A DNA stretch of 64,000 nt from Rosellinia necatrix (GCA_021209875.1 JAGYVD010000006.1:3658001-3722000); one strand, 5' to 3'; positions 12,084-25,536 are shown, counted from the first letter of the stretch. Notes: generated by a model not told the origin, from the letters alone. Translations and numbers: made by a program.

Positions 12084-13135
12084 GAATTTTGTGTGACGGG
12101 CCAGATCGAAGCCTCGTACCGAACCTGCCTATTCTTTATTCTTTATAAGCAACATGAACTTATAAACCCGGGCTTAGCGCAATCTCCGACCAGGACACGG
12201 CTGCAGCGTGTATGATTGGATTGTTCAGAGTTGTTGATAACGTCCCCAAGCGTTAGGTACCTAAGGTAGGTTATGTATGTAGGTATGTATGTACCTAATG
12301 TATGTATGCATGCATGCACACACACTTGGTACGGCCGGGTTACAACAGCTCTGGTAGTACCTGAGTAGAGCAGTACCCGAGCAGAGTAGGTAGGGTAGGG
12401 TAGGTAGGCAGAATAGAGGTGTCGGGCTCATGGGGTGCTTTCCTGACGTGCTCCGGTGGGTTCCCCATTCTGTTGGGTAGTTTATGACGTGCATCCGACC
12501 GGTCTATCAAATGCTTGGTCAGAGTGGGGCCCATCCCATTATTAATACATATTTCAACGGCCAGACGGCGGAGGAAGCCTGGGTCTGTCCGAGGAACACA
12601 TACCCAGGTATCTAGTAGGTACCCCCTCATGTTCTTCTCGGGGCTGCTACCTCAACCTCACCCTCACCCTCACCCTCATTGTCCTAGTTAAGGTAGGCAG
12701 GCGGATACCTATAGATCTAGATCTACCTGCGGACAGATTCTATGTCGTACGGCACCTCTAAAAATACGTCTTTCGAGGGACAGGCTGCATCGTATTACTC
12801 CAATATCTAGAGTATCTCGGTGATCGAAGATGAGTCACGAAGCCTCGGCCTTTGCTCGCCTACAGATTTTAAATACGGAAATGTTTTAAGCCCATTGTTG
12901 CCTTTGTGCTACACCCGACTCCTTTTGAAAGCAGCGTTCGTCACGAGCCCCTTTTTTCATTAATCCCGAAAGCCTCAGCATCCTATCCTGTCAATGAATT
13001 GTTTCTGGGTGCGTGGTCATTGCCTTTCCATTAGCATCCTCTCCGTACTTCCTTACTCATCAATTCATACCCGGTTCTGGGATCGAAATCTAGACAACGT
13101 AAGGGGTTGCATTCACATAAATAGAATAGAGATGT
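12084..13135. other. Intergenic with GGTAGG/GTATGTAT and CCCTCA repeats
   Basis: No gene seen. Degenerate GTAGGTATGTATGTA tracts lie at about 12250-12310 and GGTAGGGTAGG units at about 12388-12412. About four tandem CCCTCA units at about 12651-12679 resemble but do not match a telomere repeat. The promoter of the GST gene lies at the left end. Confidence 0.6.
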
Positions 13136-14804
13136 TTACCAGTAGCCTCCTCGGCGGTAATCCTCACGAGGATACGCACCGCCTTCGCGTGGACCATAGC
13201 CACCTTCCCGCGGGGGAAAGTCTCGAGGGGGGCGATCATAGGGGCGACCGTTGACATAAGGGTCGGGAGGCGGATAATCTCGACGATAGGGGTCATCGTA
13301 GCGTCCACGGGGTGGGCCATACTCATCAACAGGGCCGCGGCGCGGAGGTGATCTGTAACGGCGGTCGTCGTAGTAGTCGCGCCGGGGGCTTCTGTCACGA
13401 TAATCGTCACGATAACCCCGAGGGCTGTAACCACGGGGAGGAGGTCGGCGATCGCCGCCATCGGCGGGCATTCCGTATGGTCGGCGGCCCTTGGGCGAAC
13501 GGGAGCGGCGGTCGTTACGGGGGAAGTCTGGCTGCGTCTAGTCTTGAGTGTCAGCAGAATTCATGTTGTTCCGTGAATCGTGAAAACCTACGTCAGCAAC
13601 GCAATTGACCCGTTGCCCCTTAAACTCGCGATTGTCCAGCTTTTCGACAGCAGTCTTCAAGTCGACTGCTGTCTCAAATTCAACAAAGCTATATAGATAA
13701 GTTAGTTTGGTAAAGCTCGCGTCGTCATGCATGAGTACGAACCCTCGGCCGTTGCCATCACGACCTGTTTCTGAGTAGACAACGTCAAGGCTCGACTGGC
13801 GAGCGAAGTCTTTAAGATCCTATATCCAGAGTCCATGTAAGTGGGGGTCCAAGGGGCGGCAAATGATTTGCGGAGGCCAGGGTGTTTGTGTCCAGAAGCA
13901 GAACCAGCCATTCGGTCGATTAAACCAATCCAGACACTCGGTGCACGATCCGACAGGGAAACATCTCAACGTCTCTCATCCAGCACATAGGACCCATCCA
14001 GGAATTGGAGCGAGTATTCAAGATGTTGAGACGTCGTGTACAGGGAACTGGGACCTTGAAGGTCGGCACCCTCACAAATGTCGCCAGTAATGGCACGGTA
14101 CACACCACATCCCGTTACGTCGAGAGGGGGGGATAGAGAGGAACGCCAGGGTCCGGGACATCAACGGGAAACGGGGAATTCAACAGACCTGCCAGCTGGT
14201 ATCATTGGGAAGCCCGGTAATCTGCATGCGATATGGGGTTCGGCGAGGTCGTGGGGCGCTGCGCTCGTGAGCACCAAACCCTTCGCGTTGGCGAGAACCG
14301 CGTGCGAACTGGACAGTGAGGCGTTCGCCCATAAAGTCCGATCCATCTTGTCGCCATATTAGCCAGGATACAACGGAGAGAGTCGAAATCAGGGAAGACG
14401 GTGGCCGGGAACGGTCCATGACGTACGGAAAGCTGCAGCGCGCATTGGGTCAGTTACCAATCTCTAAAATTTACAGGCCGGTTTGGCAAAGGATTTACGA
14501 GGAACCTACCTGGAACCACATCTCGGGCATCCATTGCATCCTTGTATTCGATGAAGCCGAAGCCATTCATTAGCTTGATCTCGGTTATCTCGCCGGTGCC
14601 GTGAGTGGCGAAATGCGCCTCGACTTCCTGCTTGGTGGCTATGATGCGATTTCAGTACGAAGCAGATTGGAGGCGAGGAAGAGCCGACCGTTGTTGGGGT
14701 AGGGGCCGGCAGACTTGTTGGCTCAAGGGCGATTGACAATACGTACCACCTTTGGGCAGGTTACCCAGATACAGCCTCGTTGCTGAAACCTCAGTGGAAG
14801 CCAT
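13136..14804 (-). CDS. srp2: SR-family splicing factor, Srp2-like (two RRMs plus RS/RGG tail)
   Basis: Binds exonic RNA and promotes spliceosome assembly in the nucleus. Exons by hand: 14804-14747, 14638-14510, 14432-14427, 14346-14189, 13819-13743, 13688-13592 and 13537-13136, giving 308 aa in frame. RRM1 has RNP2 (TRLYLGNLP) and RNP1-like NGFGFIEY. It ends in GERLTVQFARG, followed by RPRRTPYRMQITGLP, which leads into RRM2 (SWQDLKDFARQ and GRGFVEFET). The tail is rich in RS, RDR and RGY repeats, typical of SR proteins, and ends in RRGGYW. Oddities are an apparent 6-nt third exon, a 369-nt fourth intron far longer than the others (54-108 nt), and a weak GTCTGT donor for that intron. The acceptor of the last intron is ambiguous by a few codons. 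The resemblance to S. pombe Srp2 is from memory of the domain layout. Confidence 0.87.
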
Positions 14805-16767
14805 GATGGTAGTTGTTAGAAACGTCTGTGATCCAACAAGTCTAGAAGGGAGGATCCGAGGATGAATCCGGGATGAGGTCCAGTGTCGGTGAGCGACGGG
14901 GGGTCGGTCGGCACAGCTTTAATAAGCTGAATGGTGGTTGGGGCCAAACGCTTTGAAGGCCCGCGTCGGTTGATTGCACGAGGATGCGGGCAGGAGATAA
15001 CTATCTAATGCATCGACTAAGTGTGGTGGAATAGCTGTGTGAAGGAGTCACCAGTGCTAGTGTCGGATGCGTGATGGATGGGGGAAAGGGAAGAGAAGGG
15101 AATAAGCTGTGATGCGACAGAGCAGATGGTTAAATGCCCGTGCTTGACTGCATGGAGGCTTGATGGGCGACACAGTTGGGGTTACCCTCCTCTCAGCCTG
15201 CTTCGGAGCTTTGACCCGGAGGTGAACCTTAAAAAGGGACTCCAAGTGTTGGCAGGGCGGTTCAATCTGATTCCCAGGAGTGTAGTGCGGAAATGGTGCA
15301 ATTGACAGGCGATTAGTTGCTGGATGGAATGGATCCGGTTGACCTGGTTGACTCAGTCTTTGCTTTCCGCGACGATGATAGTTGAGGAAACGACGAAGCA
15401 CGGAGAAGGCAGCAGGCGCGTGATCGAGGAAAAACGAGACGAAGCGGCAGCTACAGATGTTGTCTGTGGAGGCAAGGGGACGAATCATCGGGTGGTCTGG
15501 TAGGCGAGTGGGGTGCTTCGCTCGGGAGATGACACTGGCTTGGCAGGCATGTACTTCAGTAGCCTGCGGCTTCCTGCACATATGTTCCTTCCCACCCGAC
15601 CAGCCGTTAAAACTGTGGCACCTGCCTTTGGTGTGGTGGGTATTAGACGCTATTTAGTTACACTACCTAAGTACTAAGGTAGGTACTAAGCAAGTAATTC
15701 ACACCAATGCGGTAGTTGCTACATAGGTAGATACCTAACTAGCCAGTCGTTTGCCTTATAGCTAGGTCTTGGGTACCTACTCCCTTACCTGGGCACTGTA
15801 GAGCGCGGTAGGTAGGGGGTAGGTAGGCAGGTAGGATGGTAAGCTTCATGCTTAGCGCCTATCTCTCTACCCAAGTAAAAGTGATAGTGAGTGCCAGTGA
15901 TGCATACCTACCTAGGTAGTGTAACAACCTATTTACATACCTGCTTGTAGAGGATACCACTGCAGCATCGGAACCAGACGTTCAATGACCTATCATATCA
16001 TACCGCGGGACTGCCTGTCAACCTTACCACGCCTAACATAAGGTAGGTAGGTGGTACCTCGACTTACCTACCTATCTGGTAAGAAGCTGAAACTAGAAAC
16101 TCGGTTAGGGACTGGTGGGTAGGAGGTGGGTGGTGCTACAACGTCCCTACCTACGTATGTATGTGCATACTTAGGCACTGCAGCTCCATATCTAGCACCA
16201 CCCGGGGACCTTATGCACGTAGCTCACAATTTCGATTAAGCACCCTATTACGTAGGTGGACCATATGATGGTTAACTTCAAGTTGCTTTTGGACGCATAA
16301 CCGCGGCATACTACTACCTGCCTGCTGTATGATATCTCACCAGCATACTTGCGCTCCAACAAACCGGACATGCGGCCGCCTGGGTATCCTCAGACCTTCG
16401 AGCACCGAGTCAACGACTCAAATACCGCTTCGCACAACTCTGAGACCTTCGCCTCCATTTAATGGCGAGCAATGTCCAGTTACTACATGCAGGGCCAGCA
16501 ATGGTTACTTGTTCAGTAATTATTTGGTGATGCTACAGTAACCAAAAACATAACTAACCTAGGTAAAGACCGGGACCAATAATACCAATACATCTAATGT
16601 ATTGCAGTAACGCCACCAATGCAAGGAAACTTTGCTTGTTTCGTCAACCCATTGCCCAGAATGAAACAGGAATCCCTGCCTGAGAACTCCATGCTATGCA
16701 ATTGCCACCATGCTGAAAAGTGCACGCCAAACGCCGGACAGGGTTTGGATATATAAACGGACCAACG
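14805..16767. other. Intergenic, rich in ACCTACCTAGGTA tracts
   Basis: No gene recognised. The SR gene promoter lies at the left end. From about 15658 to 16165 there are repeated blocks of TACCTAAGTA, GGTAGGTAGG and ACCTACCTAGG in both orientations, able to pair with one another. The open frame at about 15057-15581 (minus strand) has no family resemblance. Confidence 0.6.
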
Positions 16768-19700
16768 TCAAGGCTCGGCAAAGATGATATTAATTAGTTC
16801 GTCCACGATAGTAAAAACCAAGTGTGAGCTGCCATAGACGTTAACGAATTTTCGCAAAGGGCTAGGGCAAGATGAACTGACTTTAACCTCGGGTTGTTGA
16901 GAGTGGCAAATATTCGTCGACTGGCAGCCTGTGCGTTGACACGGCCTACCACGTTGCCCGCAAGATCCGGGACTAACGTAGCCAGCATCAAACTTGCTTC
17001 TCTACGTGTCTTCGCCTTCTCTATCGTCGTACGTGATACTCGGTTCCGGTTGAGCTGCCCCTGTGGCCACAAGCCTTCCCGTAGCAGTCCAATATATTTG
17101 ACTAAGGCGTCTTCCTGCACCAGTGTCTTGAAATTATCGCGCACCTTGCGTTCGATCGTACCGCCCAGCATCTGGTGCAGTACTACGACTACCGCCCGAC
17201 CACGAAGCCAGTTATTGCCCCTATTAAGGCCAAAAATCTCGAGGAAGATGTCACAAATCGGTTTAATAAAAGGCTCAAGTTCTTTGTTGTTTTCAAATGC
17301 GTTCAACTCTGCCTCAGCCTCCGCCGTTGTTACGGCATCTTCGTTGACGTTGAGGGGCATCGTGCTTATCTGGCTCGTAGCTGCTGCGATAAGGTTCTGA
17401 CCGGCGAGGGATAGTTGATCAAGTACGGGGATATTGCCCAAGATGTCTTCCATACCATCGGCTACTGAGTCATAAAGACGTGTAATCATGTCTTTTTTGT
17501 CTTCGCGACTCATCAAGTCTTCCCCTTGATGGATGACGCTCTGGGACAAGAATGCCCTCAAGTCCCTGCTACGGCATACATCGGGTAGGCGAAGAAGTTC
17601 CTGCAGATACACCTCAAGCGCTTCACGTCTCTTTCGTAGAAACTCGCTCTGAAGCTTCATCACCATCCGCCGTCGGGGGAAATCGAGATTGCGTACGGAT
17701 GGGTATCTTTGCCGTAGCTTCTGATGGAGTTCGTGAAACTCGCTATACCGTCGCGTCACAATCCAGGTAGCTGCTGGCATCTTTTCTCCTGCATTCCTCT
17801 GGACCTCGATAACATACACTGCGAACTCTTTCCCGTCGTCCTCGCGACCCACTTGTATCGTCTTGATTGTAATAGCAGCGCGTCCATAGAGACTATTGTC
17901 GCTTTCTTGTATTACATACTGCTGTCTTTGCAATTCTTTCCGTCGAAGTTCTCTCTGAAGACTCGCTTTAGATTTCCGCAATATGCGTAGTTCCGCAGTG
18001 TTGTTGGTTAACTCCGCTTTCTTCGTCAAGGACTCCAGAACTGCTTCTTGAGCCACAAGCCGGTCGATATCATTGGTGAGAACAGTAATTGCCTCGGCTA
18101 GACCCAGATCGCCAGGCGCGGCTTCATGAACCTCATCTTCAATATCAGTATGACGTTCCGCATCGTTATCATCCTGCTCATCAGAAAGGAGCCTTTCCTC
18201 GTCGTTAAAGAGATCGTTATCTACAAAAACCCCGATTCTGGATGCTGCGCTAACTAGACCAAGTGACGCAAGGCTAGGTTTGTCAACATCCTTACCAGAT
18301 GCGGCAGCGCGTTGTGTATCAATAGATCCTCTAGCCGATTCGTTTTCTTGCTCACGGAAAAGGCTAGGAGCGCCGTCATCATCGCTAAATAGAGATTGGC
18401 GGAGGTCTTCGGCAGTCCTAGGGCGTTCACCTTCCATTATACCAACTAGCGCTGCTTCCATCGCTTGGACAACATACGTGTCTGGAACAGATTTTAACGG
18501 TTCCTGGTCCAAGCTTTGTACCGAGTCTCCCAAAGGGTCATTGTCTAAATCGTCTTCATCAAACAGGGGTGAATTTCCATTTTCATCAACAAATCTCCGC
18601 TGCCCGTCTTGTAGTTCGGGGTTGTGAGCACCATTATTGCCCACGTTCTTTAAATCTGAAGATGATGACCCCCGTTTAAGGTGGCTAAGAGACGCAGTAT
18701 GTTTAGGGTTAAGACGAGTCATGGAGTCTGGCCTTAACGAGTACGGTCCGGAGCTCTTCTGAGGTTGATAACTCGTTGAAGGCCCTGCCTGAGTCATTTG
18801 AGACGGTGCGCTGATTTTAGACGCTTCCTCCGAGGCCAATGCTTTGTAGAATAAATCGGATTTTTTGAAAGCGTGAAGGTGTTTAGATTGCATATCTTGG
18901 AGTACTAGGCTCTGGATTCTTAACACGGCCCGACGAGCCTTATAGTATTGCCCTTGGGTCGCGGATTTGCCGGCGTCGAGAAATTCGCGGATTGGTTGTC
19001 GCGCGCCTGGCGCAACTTTGAGTTCCGGGCGGGAGAGGTAAGCCTGATCAATTTGGGCGAGATCAACACGGTCGGAATCTGTCCAAGGGGTAAGAGTTGA
19101 GGGTAGCGTATCATCATCGGCGGTATCGTCTTCAAGGGGGTTTCGAAAGCCGTCTACGACAAGCCAAAACTGTACCAGGGGCATGAGATGTTGTCTATCC
19201 ATATACTCCATGAAGTAAGATAGACCGGAGATATCGCGTAAGATCTCAGCTAGTGCCGCATGTTCAAGCCGGGAAGTTCCCGATCCAGGAGGAGTATGAT
19301 TCGACACTGGTGCGGTCCGTCTGATGCCAGTTGCCGCTAGTTGTTCTACTCTTTGATCTAAAAGCCTCTTACCCATTTCCAATCGCCGTAAATATACCTG
19401 ATCGTGGCGCTGCTGTTGGGAGTCCTTCTTTAGCTGGCTGGCCACTTCACTGCGGAATCGTCGAGCGTCGGATAGGTTATTCATTTTCCGAATAGTTCGA
19501 ATAAATCGCTCAAATCGACGCTCGCTATCCCCGGGGGCCAATCGCGGAAATGCAATCGATTTAGAAGAACTAGGTACTGGGACTGCATGCTCATCTAAAG
19601 CAGCCCGTAGCTTGCGGACAGTGGACCTATCTTGCAACATAGACCGACCATAATTTTCCATCAATTGGTTCCATGTGTCCGGTTCCGAGAGAAGCTGTAC

Positions 19701-20510
19701 AACGGGAAACAATACGGCGCAGGAAACCATCTCGCGCACAATGCTAAACACAGCACGGCTTTCGAGTAGCCGTTTAGGAAGGACCTTGGGCAGAATCCCG
19801 GCAACCATCTGGCGCAAGTAATCTTGCTGCACCATTTTCGTGTCCGAGTATGTGAGCGAGACGGCCGAGTGTATCTTCCCATCCCTGTACTTCGTAGCGA
19901 TGGCCAAATCCAGTTCTTCCGACTCCGTGACGTCACGATTTAGCTTCCTACCGCGGACTGCTCTCTCAGCATCATACGCGTCTCGGAAATGCGCCGTCAG
20001 AATCGGGACCACCCGGCTGGTGATCACCTCGACGAGATCGGTATCGAATAGGCGGGCTTGGATTGCGACGAGAACACGCCGGATAGCTTTATCTACGGCA
20101 TTCGCAAAGACCGGGTTCGGGCTGATATTTGAATACCATGACGAGATGAAATCGCGGACGACGAGCTCGAGCAAGTCGTCCAGAGCGCGTGAAAGTGTAG
20201 GAGATTCAGCATACAGCGGTGCTTTGATGTAGGTTTGTCGGGCTCGCAGAGAAACGACCTCCTTGCGCCAGACCTCGGGCGCCGCGAAGGTGACGCCTTT
20301 AGGGCGGGACGACCTATGTCGCTGGCTATAGGCCGAGCCACGAGATGTCAGGAGTATGAGGAGTAGGATGCTAGCGAGGGCCACGACAACGCCAGCGACG
20401 AAGGCATGACCGGTCCATCGTATACTAGGAAGCCAGGCCACGACATAGCCCCATGCAATGAAACAGACGACGCCAGCAATAGCGATATCTCTCCCGTTAA
20501 GGGCTCTCAT
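16768..20510 (-). CDS. MDM1: Mdm1-type PXA-RGS-PX-nexin-C membrane tether (SNX13/14/25 family)
   Basis: An ER-anchored lipid-binding protein. In yeast, Mdm1 tethers ER to vacuole and lipid droplets. Exon 1 runs 20510-16882 and a short last exon is 16828-16768, joined by a GTCAGT/GGCAG intron of 53 nt. The protein has 1229 aa. I start at the ATG at 20510. Two membrane segments lie at about residues 8-30 and 38-57. The PXA domain spans about 100-285, an RGS-like domain starts near residue 430 (SYFMEYMDRQHLMPLVQFW), and an acidic disordered stretch lies at about 690-800. A coiled coil precedes the PX domain at about 860-1000 (VTRRYSEFHELHQKL, DFPRRRM) and the nexin-C domain spans about 1090-1225. 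Reading through without the last intron would replace the family-typical C-terminus (HLVFTIVDELI) with unrelated residues. Family firm; yeast name by domain architecture. Confidence 0.93.
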
Positions 20511-21280
20511 AGTCTTCACACTCCCGCGCTCGCCGCGTCATCATTCGCCCTCGTGTAAGCCCTCGGAATTGGATATATGGGTGGATTGATAAAATATGCG
20601 GGTTGGCTAGTCGGTCGCTTAATTCGTTGGTTGATAGGGCGATGAATAGGTTGGTAGTAAGTAGGTGGGCAGATGGGCAAGTGACGTGCGATTGTAGGGG
20701 CATGTAAATGGTAAGCGTAATGACAGGCTTGACAGCCATAGCCATGGTGGGTTCAAGGCACCTGGGCAGCTTGAGACAGGAGCGAGCATCTGGAATCGCC
20801 CCACACCCCGCCCACCTGTAACCCCGGTCTGTCAGTGCCATGGCTTCGACCCCTTTTACACACCCAAGTATATACATAGTATAACTACATAGTAGTTAAC
20901 TAGAGTATATAAGTGCTCCAGAACTAACCGTCCACGCCAATGAATCAATATACTGTATACGTTCATGCGTGCGTCTAGGAGTTCGACGGGCTACTTTAGG
21001 TAGTCAGCACGCGTGCGATACTTGGAAAATTAAAACGTGTGAGCCATACGTAAGTGCTCAACCTAACCCAGGAATCCTCATATACTACGGTATACTTGGA
21101 GAGGAGAGAATGAAGAGACATGGTGTGAGTTGGAACCAGCTGGGCTGGGAGCCCTCGTTTCTTCGTCCCAATACGAAGATGCTGTGCACTTGCTTCAGCA
21201 ACGCACCCGGGCGGAAACGTTGAGGGGTTGCTAAGTTTGGGGTTTGTGTATACTGTTAATATTCGTCTTATAATTTAGTT
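20511..21280. other. Intergenic between MDM1 and TRM8
   Basis: No gene seen. It holds the MDM1 promoter (CT-rich when read towards the gene) at the left and the TRM8 3' region at the right. Confidence 0.5.
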
Positions 21281-22219
<939 letters not shown>

Positions 22220-23083
22220 TGTGTGCGTGCCAACCTGGTAGTTAGCTAGCGCTGGTGTAGTGAAGGTCCTTATAATTCGAGACGGAAGAATGGAGGAGTG
22301 AAGGGAAGGGGGTGTAGAAGGTACAGGCGGTTGTCGCAAATGAAGATTTCAAGGCTGCTCAGCACCACCCGCCGATCAATCAATAGTAGCGGTGCGAAGG
22401 GGCGCTAGTGAGCCCCATAGTGGGGTTGTGGGAGCTAACGGCGGGGTGGGTGCAGGGATAGAGGGGTGTGCAATGGTCTGTTTCTGGGGCAACTACGGCT
22501 TGTTGATCCGGCTCGTGCATCATAGCTACTCCGACATTGGACGAAGACGAAGACCAGCCAATAGGGTTCCATCCCAAGACCTTGTCAGAGGCTGCGGGTA
22601 TCCTCTTCGTTTTCGCTGTCTCCCCAGAATTTGGACAACAATATCTTTCTTGTTCAAAGCTGAGGGGAAGTAGTGTTTGATGTTTGTCTTGCGAAGCACC
22701 TGGATGTCTTCTTGCACGCCTCTCCTTCTTCGATCCAATCCCTCTATTGAGACGCCAAGACCTGTCCGGAGAGAGAGAGACATGTGCCGTGGACGCGTTT
22801 AGTGTTCCAACTCGGGTGTAGCATTGAGCATTTGAGCATTTGGGCACTTGAGTATTTGGGCATCCGAGCATTTCAGCAGTTCAGCATTTCAGCAGTTCAG
22901 CATTCCAGCATTCCGGTATTCCGGTATTCCAGTATTCCGGCATTTCACCGTTGAGCATTGAGCACCCAACATTGCAATCAGTCCATCGGTAGACCAGGCA
23001 TCTTTTGTTTCGTTTTATTTCTTTTAATTCATTCCCGACAGACCCAGTGGCCGTTGGAATCCTCCCCTTCGCCGGTCGACGAC
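22220..23083. promoter_or_regulatory. Divergent promoter region TRM8 / GBD-FH3 gene
   Basis: Shared upstream region of two divergently transcribed genes. No coding sequence is supported. The right third is filled by a degenerate decamer repeat (see 22826-22945). The remaining part shows no obvious conserved box. Confidence 0.5.
22826..22945 (+). repeat. Degenerate ~10-bp tandem repeat upstream of GBD/FH3 gene
   Basis: About twelve copies of a ten-base unit that drifts from GAGCATTTGG-like through CAGCATTTCA/CAGCAGTTCA to CCGGTATTCC. Successive neighbours are most alike, which is the pattern of a minisatellite growing by slippage. It ends about 140 bp before the ATG, probably in the promoter or 5' leader. 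Confidence 0.8.
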
Positions 23084-25536
23084 ATGGCCTCGGTGAACCA
23101 CGATGCTTCCGTCGCTGGCGCCCGCCCTCCTCGCCAACACAATCGATCGAGGTCCAACGTTTTGGCGTCGTTCATGAACAGACGCAACGACCCGGATGGC
23201 CCCTCTCCGACACCGGCTGGGCCGAGACCGCTTTCTATCGCTATCCCACAGACGTTTCCTAAACACGATATGGTGTCTCCTGCTCTATCTCGCCCAGCCG
23301 CCCTCGGTGAGATTCAGAACCAAGCCGAATCTTCCTATCGATCCCCTACCAAGTCGGAAGGCAGATCAGATGCCCCGCGATCACCGACGAAACACGGATT
23401 CATTCCTGCCGCATTCAAGTCGACTTCCAAGACGGCTAAGAATAAGGAGGATCCACTAGCCGAGGATAGACCTAAGAAAACTAAGTCTGCTACCAACTTA
23501 GTGGCTCTTCTGAAGCGCCCAAAGAGTCAGAAGAATTTACAAAAGTCAGAGAACGAGGAGGATATATATAAGAGAAGAGAAAAGGAGAATCTAACGCCAC
23601 CAGCATCGGTAACACCTCAAGAAATATCACGGCCACCCATCTACGCCCAGTTCTCCAGTGGTGCCCTAGAGCGGCAGAATGAAATGGCTGAGAGCAATGA
23701 TAACTTTAGTACCGCCTCGACAAGAGGCAAATCAAGCAACTCGCCGGCAAAAGAACGACCGAAGTCGTACCATGTCCAGCACTCGGCGAAGCAGGATTCC
23801 CAGCAAACCACAGTTGCCAGCAACGGTTCCAGCAAGTCATCGTCACCATCTAAAATTCAACGGGGTCTCAAGATCCTCACGAGCGGAACAGGGTCTAGGA
23901 ACAAACCCCCACCGACGCCATCTTTAGAGTTCGTTCTCGACCCTAAGAATATCGATACACACCTCGAAGCCATGTTGGATCGTCGGAATATCCCTGAACA
24001 TCAGAGATATAAGATGCGGAATCTAACGGACACCATAAAAATGGAGTTCATCCGGCAAGATTGGGCCGAGAGTAAGGGGATCAATGCTACGCGGCCTGGA
24101 AGCCACGACAGCGACAGAAGCATGACTGGGTCGCAAGACAAAAGGTCGAGGGGGCGGAGTTTCACATTGTCGCGAAATAGCGGCAAGAAGTCCGAGTCCC
24201 GTTCGCCCACGAAGAAATCCAAGGGGGAGGGTACGCTGGGACGGCATTTTCGCACGCGGTCCACAGAGAGTTTTGCTAGCGAGCGGCCATCTTCATCTGG
24301 GTCAGGTGCCGGCAGCAGTATCCTATCCAAGATGAAATTGCAGCAGGGCCCGCTAGATTACGTAAACTATCTGCGGAAAGTCCAGCGACCTGAGTTGGTT
24401 GAAGTTGGTAAACTGCATAAGTTGAGGCTGCTGTTGCGGAACGAGACGGTAGCTTGGACAGAAGAATTCATTCGCCAGGGTGGCATGCAGGAAATTGTTG
24501 GGCTCCTTCATCGAATTATGGAGGTTGAGTGGAGGTGAGTAGCTGCAAGCTCTGACGAAATAGTATCGGACCAGTCTACTAACACGGAAACAGAGAGGAG
24601 CATGAAGACGCCCTTTTGCATGAGAACCTTCTATGCCTCAAGGCGCTATGCACCACAGCCCTTGCAGTTCAGTATCTGCACTCGATCCAAGCAACCCTCT
24701 TTCCAGCCCTTTTACACATGTTGTTTGATCCGGAGAAGAAAGGGCCCAGCGAATTCACCACTCGCAATATTGTCATCTCAGTATTATTCACGTATATCCA
24801 GTCAGCCCTACCACAGGATCGACATATCCGAGCCAAAACCGTGCTGGGCCACCTCCGTGATCCGGCACCGAAAGAAGAAAATCTCCCCCTGGGTTTTGTC
24901 TTGGAGATGCAGCGGGAGCGTCCGTATCGGGTGTGGTGCAAGGAAACCACAAATGTTACCAAAGAGGTCTTCTGGATTTTCCTGCACCACCTCAACATCG
25001 TCTATCTGCCCCGAGATAAGGAACCCAAGGCGGGCTCGGGGCCCACTGGCATGGACAGTATGACATATATGCGGACTTACTTCCCGCAGGAGCGGACACC
25101 CGTGGCAGCGGCTCCATACGTCGGCGGCGTAGAGTGGGACGCCACCAACTACCTGGCTACCCACCTCGACCTGCTGAACGCCGTGATCGCCTGCACACCG
25201 ACAGCAGAGGAACGAAATACGCTGCGCGGGCTCTTGGCCATCTCGGGGTGGGAGCGCTGCATGGGGGCCAGCCTCCGGCTCTGCAAGGAGAAGTTCTACC
25301 CCGGCGTCCACGATGGACTGCGGACGTGGGTTGCGGCGGCGGCTGAGGACGGTTGGGACATGCGGAATGTGCGCTACGGCCCGCCGCCCGAGGCCAAAAG
25401 CCCAACGAAGAGCAAGGCTAAGAAGGATGACCAACCGGCGCCCAAGATCGAGATGCCTAACCTTAGCTTCGGGTTTGACGGCCTAAACAACCCTGCAAGC
25501 CCAGCTGCGAAGCTGAGCGAGAACTGGCTATCCTAA
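23084..25536 (+). CDS. rid1: GBD/FH3 domain protein without FH1-FH2 (Rid1-type GTPase-binding protein)
   Basis: Probably binds Rho/Cdc42/Rac GTPases at growth sites and helps organise polarity. Exons 23084-24534 and 24594-25536 (GTGAGT donor, ACAG acceptor) give 797 aa. The first 300 residues are disordered and rich in Ser, Pro and Lys. The GTPase-binding segment follows at about 295-360 (PSLEFVLDPKNIDTHLEAML, then QRYKMRNL). The FH3 armadillo region runs to about residue 735, including GPLDYVNYLRKVQ and LKLRLLLRNE-like sequence. The C-tail is short, charged and Pro-rich. Formins continue with FH1 and FH2 domains, but here a stop is followed by 4 kb with no such domain, so the protein is an FH3-only relative. 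The ATG at 23084 is the first in frame. Name by architecture; GTPase partner unknown. Confidence 0.88.

Noticed and set aside
12651..12679. CCCTCA tandem units resembling an interstitial telomere.
   Set aside because: The fungal telomere unit is CCCTAA; the unit here differs and the array is only about four copies.
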